NCBI GenBank assembly: GCA_037444185.1
Contig: JBBIMW010000025.1
Coordinates: 1 to 33,581, forward strand
Direction: 5' to 3'
Origin: JAILZP01 sp037444185
GTDB taxonomy: Bacteria; Bacillota; Desulfotomaculia; Desulfotomaculales; Desulfocucumaceae
Length of the DNA stretch: 33,581 nucleotides
In this document: positions 23,698 through 31,617 of the stretch, in pieces
Numbering within the stretch: position 1 is the stretch's first letter
How the letters are laid out: every line of letters starts with the position of its first letter
The notes under the pieces: generated by a model
What the model was told of the DNA's origin: nothing
Seen by the model: only the letters and a program-made list of their open reading frames with translations
Database searches by the model: none
Made by a program: the position numbers and the translations under genes

Positions 23698-24208
23698 CGT
23701 ACTGGAGGAAATTGAGCGGGGGGGGCTTGGAGATATAGATTATATTGAGGCTCAGGCCTGTAACGGCGGCTGCATCGGAGGCCCCCTGGCGCCTCAGAAC
23801 CCCTTTGTGTCCAGGGTGCGAATGGAAAGCCTGATCAAAAAGCTGAGTACGGCGAAGCCCCAGATGCCGGCTTTCCCCACAGATCCTGGGTTTTACCGCC
23901 TGAAAAAAGCCGTACTTCCGATTGCTTCTTTGAAGCTGAACGATGACGTTGACCTGGCCATCAGCATGCTGGAAGATGTGGAGAAGATTGCTGCCGACCT
24001 GCCCGGCCTGGACTGCGGTTCCTGCGGCTCCCCCAGCTGCCGCGCCCTGGCCGAAGATATTGTGCAGGGACATGCGGAAACTTCTTACTGTGTGTTCAAA
24101 CTGAGGGAAAAGCTGCAGGTTTTGGCCAGGGAGATAGTGCACCTGTCCCACATGCAGCCGCCCGCTATGGGCCGGGATGCCGCAGGCGGCAAGGAGGGCG
24201 AAAAATGA
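23651..24208 (+). CDS. Putative sensory [FeFe]-hydrogenase, C-terminal part (frameshifted gene)
   Basis: Second part of the gene starting at 22882, in the +2 frame. Family sequence resumes at about SLLAVDGIHNVINVLEEIERG, followed by the third H-cluster motif as EAQACNGGCIGGP (ExMxCxGGC in catalytic enzymes). The C-terminus adds a four-cysteine iron-sulfur domain, LDCGSCGSPSCRALAEDI, of the type seen in RnfB and ACS-gamma proteins, and no PAS domain. The open frame extends back to 23510; ATG 23651 is a possible start if it is translated separately, with GGGGGAG 12 bases upstream. Its stop overlaps the next DRTGG gene by 4 bp, so the operon order is otherwise intact. Confidence 0.8.
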   Translation: MSHSLLAVDGIHNVINVLEEIERGGLGDIDYIEAQACNGGCIGGPLAPQNPFVSRVRMESLIKKLSTAKPQMPAFPTDPGFYRLKKAVLPIASLKLNDDVDLAISMLEDVEKIAADLPGLDCGSCGSPSCRALAEDIVQGHAETSYCVFKLREKLQVLAREIVHLSHMQPPAMGRDAAGGKEGEK

Positions 24209-24564
24209 TGGAATTGTGGGACAAAATAATCAAGTCATTGGACTTATCTTTACATACCGGCTTGAGAACCCTGCGCCGGGAAATACGGGGAGCCTACTGC
24301 GGGGACCTCCTCAGTGATGTCCTGGCCCACGCTTCCCAAGGGGATCTCTGGATAACCATCCATCGCCACCGTAATGTGATTGCGGTGGCGACTTTGGTGG
24401 GTATTGGCGGGGTGGTGGTGACGGGCGGCCGCACCCCGGATCCCGATACTGTTTTGGATGCAGAAAGGGAGGAGATGCCTCTGTTTACCACACAGCTTAA
24501 TAATTACCAGGCCAGCGGAAAGATATACCGCATTTTTTGCGGACATGAACCATTCATTGAATGA
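24205..24564 (+). CDS. DRTGG-domain protein, hydrogenase-associated (second)
   Basis: A 119-residue protein with a DRTGG-like domain: GDLLSDVLAHASQGDLWITI, then ATLVGIGGVVVTGGRTPDPD and a C-terminal PLFTTQLNNYQASGKIY. It is clearly different in sequence from the DRTGG protein at 22074, so it is not a recent duplicate. The function is unknown. ATG 24205 overlaps the stop of the putative sensory hydrogenase by 4 bp (a second ATG follows directly), and HndA begins 34 bp later, so it links the sensor genes to the enzyme genes. Confidence 0.72.
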   Translation: MMELWDKIIKSLDLSLHTGLRTLRREIRGAYCGDLLSDVLAHASQGDLWITIHRHRNVIAVATLVGIGGVVVTGGRTPDPDTVLDAEREEMPLFTTQLNNYQASGKIYRIFCGHEPFIE

Positions 24565-24598
24565 ATTTATCGAAATACTTTCGGTTTCGGGGAGGTAG

Positions 24599-25102
24599 AT
24601 GTCAATGTCCGATGGTTGTGCGTGCAATGCCCGATTATCCCCTGAATGCCTGGAAGAGATAGACAGGCTTATTGAACTCCACCGGGGACAGCCGGAAGAT
24701 TTAATCCAGGTGTTGCACAGTGTTCAAAACAAAGTGGGGTATCTGCCCCGGGAAGCGCAGGCAAGGGTGGCCGAGGGCCTTGATGTGCCTTTGGCCAGGG
24801 TTTACAGTGTGGTTTCGTTTTATTCCCTCTTTACCACGGCGCCAAAGGGTAAGCATAGAATCAGCGTATGCGCCGGTACTGCTTGTTATGTCCGGGGAGC
24901 CAGCCAGCTTCTTGACAAGCTGGCTGCGGACCTGCAGGTAAAGCCGGGAAATACAAGCCGGGACGGGCTGTTTTCCCTGGATGTGGTCCGCTGTGTGGGC
25001 GCCTGCGGACTGAGCCCGGTAATAACTGTGGACAATAACGTGTATGCCCGGGTACATACCGGCAAACTGGCCGACATAGTGTCAAAATACTCTAAGGAGT
25101 GA
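24599..25102 (+). CDS. hndA: NAD(P)-linked [FeFe]-hydrogenase subunit A (NuoE-like)
   Basis: A 167-residue thioredoxin-like [2Fe-2S] subunit of the NuoE/HndA family. The four ligands are visible as C-x4-C in CAGTACYVRG and C-x3-C in CVGACGLSP. An N-terminal helical part (LEEIDRLIELHRGQPEDLI) carries the usual HSVQNKVGYLP motif. It passes electrons within the soluble hydrogenase complex together with HndB, HndC and HndD. Two ATGs, 24599 and 24605, follow GGAGG; the second has better spacing. The gene is followed by an ATPase gene rather than directly by hndB. Confidence 0.93.
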   Translation: MSMSDGCACNARLSPECLEEIDRLIELHRGQPEDLIQVLHSVQNKVGYLPREAQARVAEGLDVPLARVYSVVSFYSLFTTAPKGKHRISVCAGTACYVRGASQLLDKLAADLQVKPGNTSRDGLFSLDVVRCVGACGLSPVITVDNNVYARVHTGKLADIVSKYSKE

Positions 25103-25107
25103 CCGGG

Positions 25108-25683
25108 TTGGAGGAGTTGTCCCTGCACATACTTGACATTGCGCTGAATTCTCTGGATGCCGGCGCCACCAGGCTGGAGATCGCAATTCTGGAGGACATT
25201 CCGGCCAATGTACTGGAATTCAAGGTCCGGGACAACGGGCATGGCATTGCCGGAGATCTTGTGGAGCAATTGATGGACCCCTTTTACACCACCAAGAAGA
25301 AAAAGCGGGTGGGTCTGGGTATCCCACTGCTGAAAGAAGCCGTGGATCGGTGCGGGGGGGTTTTTCGAATCAGGGCATCCCTGACTGTAGGCACCACGGT
25401 TACGGCAAGATTTCCGTGGGACCATTTGGACCGCGCCCCGCTGGGGGATATTGCCGGAACATTGATTGTACTCATCGCCGGCGGGCGATCCATTCGATTG
25501 ATCTACCGGCATCAGTACAACAGTGAGACATTTTTTTTCGATACCCGGGAATTGCATTCAATGCTGGGGGACATTCCGCTGCACACTCCTGAAGTGCTGA
25601 TATGGCTGGAGGACTATCTTAAACGGAATATAGCTGATTTAAAGGAGGCGGGGAAATTTGAAGAATTTGGAAGAACTGGATAG
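25108..25683 (+). CDS. GHKL ATPase domain protein inside the hydrogenase operon
   Basis: A protein of about 191 residues. The N-terminal ~110 residues are a GHKL ATPase domain: N-box HILDIALNSLDAGATRLE, G1 box DNGHGI, F-region DPFYTTKKKKRVGLGIPLL and TVGTTVTARF. The remaining ~80 residues (from LDRAPLGDIAGT) have no domain I know. No dimerisation/His-phosphotransfer or receiver domain is present, so it is not an ordinary sensor kinase. The start is TTG 25108, eight bases after AAGGAG; the GTG at 25099 sits on that ribosome binding site. It overlaps hndB by 26 bp. Its setting points to a role in hydrogenase regulation or assembly. Confidence 0.8.
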   Translation: MEELSLHILDIALNSLDAGATRLEIAILEDIPANVLEFKVRDNGHGIAGDLVEQLMDPFYTTKKKKRVGLGIPLLKEAVDRCGGVFRIRASLTVGTTVTARFPWDHLDRAPLGDIAGTLIVLIAGGRSIRLIYRHQYNSETFFFDTRELHSMLGDIPLHTPEVLIWLEDYLKRNIADLKEAGKFEEFGRTG

Positions 25684-26017
25684 ACTGCGGGAAAATCTGA
25701 GGCAGGCGATGAAAATCAGGGAACAGGCCCCTGAAGTCTCCGTCAGGGTAAGCATGGGCACGTGCGGCATTGCGGCCGGGGCCCGGGAGATAGTCATGTC
25801 CTTGCTGGAGGAACTGAAAGAGCAAGGGCTTGACGGTGTGGCCCTGACCCAGACCAGCTGCGCCGGCCTCTGTCATTATGAACCGCTGTTGGAAGTAATT
25901 AAGGGAAGCGAAAAGACCACCTATGTGAACATCGACCGGGATAAGGCCAGGGAAATTGTCAGAAGGCACTTGATAAAGGGTGAGATTGTAAAGGAGTGGG
26001 TTACTCCGGACAGATGA
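25658..26017 (+). CDS. hndB: NAD(P)-linked [FeFe]-hydrogenase subunit B (thioredoxin-like ferredoxin)
   Basis: A 119-residue HndB-type [2Fe-2S] protein. The family pattern VSMGTCGIAAGAREIVM, TQTSCAGLCHYEPL and ATPase-free C-terminal helix (DKAREIVRRHLIKGEIVKEW) are all present. Only three of the usual four cluster cysteines are seen (C in GTCGIAAG, and CAGLC), which is normal for HndB. The start is TTG 25658 with AGGAGG (25643-25648) nine bases upstream, inside the end of the ATPase gene. It forms part of the soluble NAD(P)-reducing or bifurcating hydrogenase with HndA, HndC and HndD. Confidence 0.9.
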   Translation: MKNLEELDRLRENLRQAMKIREQAPEVSVRVSMGTCGIAAGAREIVMSLLEELKEQGLDGVALTQTSCAGLCHYEPLLEVIKGSEKTTYVNIDRDKAREIVRRHLIKGEIVKEWVTPDR

Positions 26018-26084
26018 AAATTTCCTCCGCCGTGGTGTCCCGCTTGGGATTATTTCCGTTATGTACACTAAGGAGGATGATGAG

Positions 26085-27878
26085 ATGGAAATGTACAGAT
26101 CTCACGTGCTGGTCTGCGCCGGGACGGGCTGCATATCCTCGGACTGCAAATCGGTGCGGGCGGCGCTCCAGGATAATGTTGACAGGTTGGGGCTGGGTAA
26201 AGAAGTCAAAATTGTGGAAACCGGCTGCATGGGGCCATGCGACCTGGGCCCGGTGGCAATGGTTTTTCCGGACGGGGTTTTCTACCGCAGCCTGAAGCCC
26301 GGGGACGCCGCCGAGATTGCGAGTCAGCACCTGCTGAAAGGAAAGGTGGTTTACCGGCTTTTGCACCGGCCGGCGGGGAGCTCGGAGCAGTCCACCGGAT
26401 TTGAAGGACTGGATTTTTTCAGTCGTCAGACCAGAATAGCTTTGCGTAACACCGGTTTGATCAACCCGGAGTCCGTTGAGGAGTACATTGCCCGGGACGG
26501 TTACCGGGCCCTGGGCAGGGTGCTTTCTCAGATGACGTCGCAGCAGGTGCTGGGAGCCATAAAGGAATCGGGCCTGCGGGGCCGCGGCGGGGCCGGTTTC
26601 CCCACCGGCGTGAAATGGGAATTGACCGCCCGCGCCCAGGGATATCCCAAATACGTAGTATGCAACGCCGACGAAGGGGATCCCGGTGCATTCATGGACC
26701 GCAGCATATTGGAAGGGGATCCCCATACTGTCCTTGAGGCCATGGCTATCTGCGGTCACGCCATCGGTTCCTCCAAGGGATACATATACGTCCGCGCGGA
26801 ATATCCCCTAGCGGTAGAAAGGCTGGAGACAGCCATAAACAAAGCCAGGGAATACGGTATTTTGGGAGAAAACATATTCGGCACGGGATTCAATTTTGAC
26901 ATTGAAATAAGGGTGGGGGCCGGGGCCTTTGTGTGCGGCGAGGAAACCGCGCTTCTGGCCTCCATTCAGGGAGCCCGGGGGGAACCCAGGCCAAGGCCGC
27001 CCTTTCCCGCCCAGGAGGGACTCCGGGGAAAGCCCACGGTGATAAACAACGTGGAAACCTGGGCTTGCATACCTCCCATTATACTGAACGGACCCCGATG
27101 GTTTGCAGCCATTGGAACGGAGAAAAGCAAGGGTACCAAGGTGTTTGCCCTGGCGGGGAAGATCAACAACACCGGCCTGGTGGAGATCCCCATGGGCATG
27201 TCGCTGAGGGAGATAATTTTTGAAATAGGCGGTGGAATCCCCGGCGGCAAGAAATTTAAAGCCGTGCAGACCGGAGGGCCTTCCGGGGGCTGCATTCCGG
27301 AAGAGCACCTGGACACCCCGGTGGATTACGAATCCCTTGCCGGGCTGGGAACAATCATGGGTTCCGGCGGAATGATCGTTGTGGACCAGGATACCTGTAT
27401 GGTGGACTTGGCCAAATATTTTCTGGAGTTTGTGCAGGAGGAGTCCTGCGGCAAATGTTCACCTTGCCGCATCGGCACCAAGCGCATGTTGGAGATTTTG
27501 GAACGCATTACCACCGGCGGCGGCGGGGCGGGAGACATTGAAAAACTGGAGGAACTAAGCCGCGGCATTAAAAATTCGGCCCTGTGCGGGTTGGGCCAAA
27601 CCGCTCCCAACCCCGTGATCAGTACCCTGCGGTATTTTCGGGACGAATACGAAGCCCATATCAGGGACAAAAAGTGTCCTGCCGGTTCCTGCCGGGCGCT
27701 GCTGACGTATTGTATAGACGTGAGAAGCTGCCAGGGATGCGGCCTTTGCGTCAGGGCCTGCCAGGCCGGGGCTGTTACCGGGAGAAAGAAAAAACCCCAC
27801 CTCATCGATTTCGAAAAATGCGTCAAGTGCGGCACATGCAAGGACAGGTGCAAGTTCAACGCCATAATCACTATTTAG
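26085..27878 (+). CDS. hndC: NAD(P)-linked [FeFe]-hydrogenase subunit C (NuoF-like, NAD(P)H and FMN site)
   Basis: A 597-residue flavoprotein subunit. Domains in order: thioredoxin-like [2Fe-2S] (CAGTGC and CMGPC), NuoF core with GLRGRGGAGFPTGVKW and NADEGDPGAFMDR (FMN and NAD(P)H binding), SLBB region, the [4Fe-4S] motif SCGKCSPCRIGTKRM with a later Cys, and two C-terminal [4Fe-4S] motifs CQGCGLCVRAC and CVKCGTCKDRC. This matches HndC/HydB. In bifurcating enzymes this subunit is where NAD(P)H and ferredoxin meet. ATG 26085 lies eight bases after AAGGAGG; the upstream ATG 26061 would start before that site. It sits 67 bp after hndB. Confidence 0.94.
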   Translation: MEMYRSHVLVCAGTGCISSDCKSVRAALQDNVDRLGLGKEVKIVETGCMGPCDLGPVAMVFPDGVFYRSLKPGDAAEIASQHLLKGKVVYRLLHRPAGSSEQSTGFEGLDFFSRQTRIALRNTGLINPESVEEYIARDGYRALGRVLSQMTSQQVLGAIKESGLRGRGGAGFPTGVKWELTARAQGYPKYVVCNADEGDPGAFMDRSILEGDPHTVLEAMAICGHAIGSSKGYIYVRAEYPLAVERLETAINKAREYGILGENIFGTGFNFDIEIRVGAGAFVCGEETALLASIQGARGEPRPRPPFPAQEGLRGKPTVINNVETWACIPPIILNGPRWFAAIGTEKSKGTKVFALAGKINNTGLVEIPMGMSLREIIFEIGGGIPGGKKFKAVQTGGPSGGCIPEEHLDTPVDYESLAGLGTIMGSGGMIVVDQDTCMVDLAKYFLEFVQEESCGKCSPCRIGTKRMLEILERITTGGGGAGDIEKLEELSRGIKNSALCGLGQTAPNPVISTLRYFRDEYEAHIRDKKCPAGSCRALLTYCIDVRSCQGCGLCVRACQAGAVTGRKKKPHLIDFEKCVKCGTCKDRCKFNAIITI

Positions 27879-27897
27879 ATAATTGGGGGAATAATAT

Positions 27898-29619
27898 ATG
27901 TCACCGGTAATATTGACCATAGACGGACTGAAGATTGAGGCGGAGGCGGGCGGCACCGTTCTGGAGGCTGCCGCAAAGGCGGGCATAAAAATCCCCACCC
28001 TCTGCTATTTGAAGGAAATAAATGAAATAGGCGTCTGCCGCATTTGCCTGGTGGAGGTGGAGGGGGCTAGAAGCCTGCAGGCCGCTTGCGTTACCCCGGC
28101 GGCCGAAGGCATGGTGGTGCGCACCAATACCCCCGCCGTGCGGCAGGCCCGCAAGCTCAACCTGGAATTGATTTTGTCCAATCACCCCCGGGAATGCTTG
28201 ATCTGTGCCCGCAGCACCGGCTGTGAGCTGCAGCGTCTGGCCTCGGAGCTGGGAATTGACGGCTTCAGGTTTTCCGGGGAGATGACTCCCCACAGCCCGG
28301 ACTTCTCCAGTCCCTCCCTGATCCGGGACCCCCGCAAATGCGTTCTGTGCAGGCGTTGCGTCGCCGTGTGCGAGAAGGTTCAGCAGGTGGGCGCCATTGC
28401 GCCCCAGGAGAGGGGTTTCAATACAGTCATCGCCCCGGCCTTTTCGGACCCCCTGGGCCAGACGTCATGTGTGAATTGCGGTCAGTGCGCCCTGGTCTGT
28501 CCAACGGCGGCCATTTGTGAAAGGGACCAGACCGGTGAGGTGTGGGCGGCCCTGGCGGATCCGGGAAAGCATGTGCTGGTGCAGACCGCCCCCGCCACCA
28601 GGGTCAGCATCGGTGAAGTATTCGGCCTGGAACCGGGCGGCGTGGTCACCGGAAAACTGGTGGCGGCCCTTAGAAGATTGGGCTTCGACAGGGTTTTCGA
28701 CACCGACTTTACCGCCGATCTGACCATAATGGAGGAGGGTAGTGAATTGATCCGGCGCATCCAGGATGGAGGCTGTCTCCCCCTGATTACATCCTGCAGC
28801 CCCGGCTGGATAAAATTTGTCGAGCATTTTTATCCGGAAATGTTGCCTCACCTTTCCACATGCAAATCTCCCCAGCAGATGTTCGGCGCCCTGGCCAAGA
28901 CATATTACGCCGAAAAAAACGGCATCTCCCCCGCCGATATTTTCGTGGTCTCCGTAATGCCCTGCACGGCCAAAAAATTCGAGGCCGGCAGGGAAGAAAT
29001 GAACAACAGCGGCTACCGGGACGTGGATGTTGCGCTGACCACCCGGGAGCTCGGGAAAATGCTGAAAGAAGCGGGAATAGACTTCGGCGCTCTGGATGAG
29101 GAGGAATTTGACGCCCCCTTCGGCATCTCCACCGGGGCCGGGGTTATATTCGGGGCCACCGGAGGGGTTATGGAGGCGGCACTGCGCACGGCTTACGAGC
29201 TGATTACCGGAAGCACCCTGCTATCCCTGGAATTCCAAGAGGTAAGGGGTCTTGACGGGGTCAAGGAGGCCACCGTCAATCTCGACGGAACTCCTTTAAA
29301 TGTGGCGGTGGTTCATGGGCTGGCCAACATCAGGCGCATTTTGGATAAAGTGAAAGAGGGGAGCCGGTATCATTTTATTGAGGCAATGTGCTGTCCCGGA
29401 GGATGTATAGGTGGCGGCGGCCAGCCTGTGCCCACCGACAGGGAAACCAGGGAGAAAAGATTGGCTGGAATATACAGTGCCGATCGGAACATGAGCATCA
29501 GGAAGTCCCATGAAAATCCGGCGGTCCAGGCCCTGTACAAAGAATTTCTGGGCGGGCCCCTGGGGCGCAAGTCCCATGAATTACTGCACACCAGTTATAT
29601 TGTCAGGGCCAAACACTGA
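27898..29619 (+). CDS. hndD: [FeFe]-hydrogenase catalytic subunit (HndD/HydA)
   Basis: A 573-residue catalytic subunit. N-terminal [2Fe-2S] (C36, C47, C50, C64), His-ligated [4Fe-4S] (H96, C100, C103, C109) and two [4Fe-4S] clusters (C148/151/154/158 and C191/194/197/201) feed the H-cluster domain. Its motifs are TSCSPGW (Cys300, Ser301), MPCTAKKFE and EAMCCPGGCIGGGGQP, the last two canonical. In the first motif one of the two usual adjacent cysteines is Ser; I recall this variant in NADP-linked relatives. The small-subunit-like end HELLHTSY is present. ATG 27898 follows hndC by 19 bp with GGGGG upstream. The 3' end overlaps the convergent lysR by 17 bp. Confidence 0.95.
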   Translation: MSPVILTIDGLKIEAEAGGTVLEAAAKAGIKIPTLCYLKEINEIGVCRICLVEVEGARSLQAACVTPAAEGMVVRTNTPAVRQARKLNLELILSNHPRECLICARSTGCELQRLASELGIDGFRFSGEMTPHSPDFSSPSLIRDPRKCVLCRRCVAVCEKVQQVGAIAPQERGFNTVIAPAFSDPLGQTSCVNCGQCALVCPTAAICERDQTGEVWAALADPGKHVLVQTAPATRVSIGEVFGLEPGGVVTGKLVAALRRLGFDRVFDTDFTADLTIMEEGSELIRRIQDGGCLPLITSCSPGWIKFVEHFYPEMLPHLSTCKSPQQMFGALAKTYYAEKNGISPADIFVVSVMPCTAKKFEAGREEMNNSGYRDVDVALTTRELGKMLKEAGIDFGALDEEEFDAPFGISTGAGVIFGATGGVMEAALRTAYELITGSTLLSLEFQEVRGLDGVKEATVNLDGTPLNVAVVHGLANIRRILDKVKEGSRYHFIEAMCCPGGCIGGGGQPVPTDRETREKRLAGIYSADRNMSIRKSHENPAVQALYKEFLGGPLGRKSHELLHTSYIVRAKH

Positions 29620-30541
29620 TGAAAGGGGTCAGGCCGCTTTTAAAGCGGCGGGATATCGCATCACTGGTTAAAAACGACCGGAAGGTCCTGGAGGCAATGT
29701 TTTCGTTGTCGGGACGGTTCCATGCAAGGTAAAGGTCAAGGATTAAATCAATCCCCGTCACCGCGATTTCGCCCAGGGCGCCCTTCTCCAGCATTTCACA
29801 CGCCGCCCGGCGGTAAACCGCTCCAATGCCTAAACCCAGGCGCACGGCGTTGATTACCGACTGGTCGCTGCCCAGCTCATAAACATTGGGAAACTGGTCC
29901 AGGCAGATATTATAATTGGAAAATTGCTGTTCCAGAACCTTCCTGCTGCCGGATCCCGCTTCGCGGACAACAATGGATTCACTGGTCAGGTCGGGCGGTG
30001 AAACTTCTTTCCCCCTCAAGGGATGCCACGGGGGAGAAATCACCGCCATCCGGCCTCTCAGCCACGGCCTGCATTCCAGGGTCTCGGCCTTTACCGCAAG
30101 CCCCAGAATGCCCATGTCCACTTCCCGATCCTTAAGCCAATGGACTACCTGGGAGCTTCCGGATATTTGCAGGCTCACTGTGATTCCCGGAAACTGTTCC
30201 CGGAAGCCTCCGATGATAGTGGGCAGCAGCCATTCTCCGGCTACCGGATTGGCACCCAGCATCAGGTGGCCGGCTTTGATTTCCCTTAAATCATCTATGC
30301 CGGCCTTGACCTTGTTGTATTGACGGATCATCTGCATGGCAACGGGGTACAGAAGCCTGCCCGCTTCGGTCAGGGCAACCCTTTTGTCGTTGCGATCAAA
30401 AAGGGATATCTTTAAATCCTCTTCCAGAGATTTAATCTGGAAGCTCACCGCAGGCTGGCTCATATTGAGCTGGACGGCAGCCCTGGTGAAATTTTTAAGC
30501 TGGGCGATGAGTAAAAAAGTCTCCAATTGTTTGATATTCAA
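29603..30541 (-). CDS. LysR-family transcriptional regulator
   Basis: A 312-residue LysR regulator. The N-terminal winged helix covers NIKQLETFLLIAQLKNFTRAA and MSQPAVSFQIKSLEEDLKISLFDR; the rest is the two-lobed effector domain with SSQVVHWLKDREVDMGILG and NAVRLGLGIGAVYR. I choose TTG 30541, because it gives the standard NIKQLETF start and is preceded by GGTGATC, a perfect match to the distal part of the Firmicute Shine-Dalgarno sequence. ATG 30565 lacks a ribosome binding site. The gene diverges from hbd-crt and converges on hndD, overlapping it by 17 bp. hbd is the likeliest target. The effector is unknown. Confidence 0.9.
   Translation of the reverse strand: MNIKQLETFLLIAQLKNFTRAAVQLNMSQPAVSFQIKSLEEDLKISLFDRNDKRVALTEAGRLLYPVAMQMIRQYNKVKAGIDDLREIKAGHLMLGANPVAGEWLLPTIIGGFREQFPGITVSLQISGSSQVVHWLKDREVDMGILGLAVKAETLECRPWLRGRMAVISPPWHPLRGKEVSPPDLTSESIVVREAGSGSRKVLEQQFSNYNICLDQFPNVYELGSDQSVINAVRLGLGIGAVYRRAACEMLEKGALGEIAVTGIDLILDLYLAWNRPDNENIASRTFRSFLTSDAISRRFKSGLTPFISVWP
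29633..29649. other. 8-bp hairpin just past hndD
   Basis: GCCGCTTT, a single T and AAAGCGGC form a near-perfect palindrome 14 bases past the hndD stop, inside the 3' end of lysR. There is no T-run on the plus strand, so its role as the operon's transcript end is uncertain. Confidence 0.35.
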
Positions 30542-30705
30542 CCGGATCACCACTGAAATAGACATTACAAATTATATATTTCTATTTTTTTTGAGCCATT
30601 CCTTTCGGGTTCAAATTGCGCCGCTTGCTGTATTATATGATTTCCGTCAAAGGGGAATATTGAAAATGTTTTGTAAAATAATAGGCAACGTAATCACCTT
30701 CTGAT

Positions 30706-30730
30706 AAAATGTTCATAGCATGTCCATTTT
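30706..30730. promoter_or_regulatory. Candidate regulator site upstream of hbd
   Basis: AAAATG (30706-30711) and CATTTT (30725-30730) are inverted copies 13 bp apart in the gap between lysR and hbd. The spacing is compatible with a LysR-type dyad. I found no clear -35/-10 pair to relate it to. Confidence 0.3.
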
Positions 30731-30757
30731 GTATTAAAAACTAAAGGGGGAAGAAGA

Positions 30758-31606
30758 GTGGAGATTAAAAAAATAATGATTGTCGGCGCAGGCCAGATGG
30801 GGTCCGGCATCGCCCAGGTCGCCGCGGCGGCGGGCTATAATGTGGCGCTGAACGATCTCAACATGGATCTGGTGAACAAGGGTCTTGGGGTAATAGGTAA
30901 AAATCTGGATCGGGACCTGGGCAAGGGCAGGATAACCGAAGACCTGAAAAATGGGATAATGAGCCGCGTCATTCCTTCCACATCCCTCAATGACGCCGCC
31001 GACTGCGACCTGGTGATCGAGGCGGCGGTGGAGAATATGGGCATAAAGTCAAAGATTTTCAAGGAGCTGGACGGGATTTGCCGGCCCGGAGCCATCCTGG
31101 CCACCAACACGTCGTCCCTGCCCATAACCGAAATAGCGGCCAGCACCAAAAGGCCTGAAAAGTTCATCGGCATGCACTTCATGAATCCGGTGCCGGTGAT
31201 GAAGCTGGTGGAGATCATCAGGGGCCTGGCCACCTCGGACGAGACGTACGGAGCCATCAAAAGCGCCAGTGAGAAAATGGGCAAGGTGCCGGTGGAGGTG
31301 AATGACGCTCCTGGTTTTGTTTCCAACAGGGTGCTTATACCCATGATCAACGAGGCCATTTACTGCGTCTACGAGGGGATCGCCACCCCGGAGGCGGTGG
31401 ACCGGGTAATGAAGCTCGGTATGAACCATCCCATGGGACCCCTGGCCTTGGCTGACCTTATAGGGCTGGACACGTGCCTGTACATAATGGAGGTGTTGCA
31501 CAGCGGCCTGGGGGACAGTAAGTACAGGCCCTGCCCGCTGCTGCGCAAGTATGTAGCCGCCGGCTGGCTGGGAAGAAAGGCCGGCCGGGGATTTTACGTA
31601 TATTAG
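30758..31606 (+). CDS. hbd: 3-hydroxybutyryl-CoA dehydrogenase
   Basis: A 282-residue NAD(P)-dependent dehydrogenase that interconverts 3-hydroxybutyryl-CoA and acetoacetyl-CoA. The Rossmann motif is GAGQMGSGIAQVAAAAG (from residue 10); the active site shows ATNTSSLPITEIA and FIGMHFMNPVPVMKLVEII, with the family's His and Glu. The C-terminal helical domain contains DAPGFVSNRVLIPMINEAI and the dimer part. The length is typical. GTG 30758 follows AAAGGGGG by seven bases. Crotonase begins 11 bp downstream, so the two form an operon. With the dehydrogenase and thiolase earlier in the window this completes the C4 pathway. Confidence 0.95.
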   Translation: MEIKKIMIVGAGQMGSGIAQVAAAAGYNVALNDLNMDLVNKGLGVIGKNLDRDLGKGRITEDLKNGIMSRVIPSTSLNDAADCDLVIEAAVENMGIKSKIFKELDGICRPGAILATNTSSLPITEIAASTKRPEKFIGMHFMNPVPVMKLVEIIRGLATSDETYGAIKSASEKMGKVPVEVNDAPGFVSNRVLIPMINEAIYCVYEGIATPEAVDRVMKLGMNHPMGPLALADLIGLDTCLYIMEVLHSGLGDSKYRPCPLLRKYVAAGWLGRKAGRGFYVY

Positions 31607-31617
31607 AGGAGGTTTGG

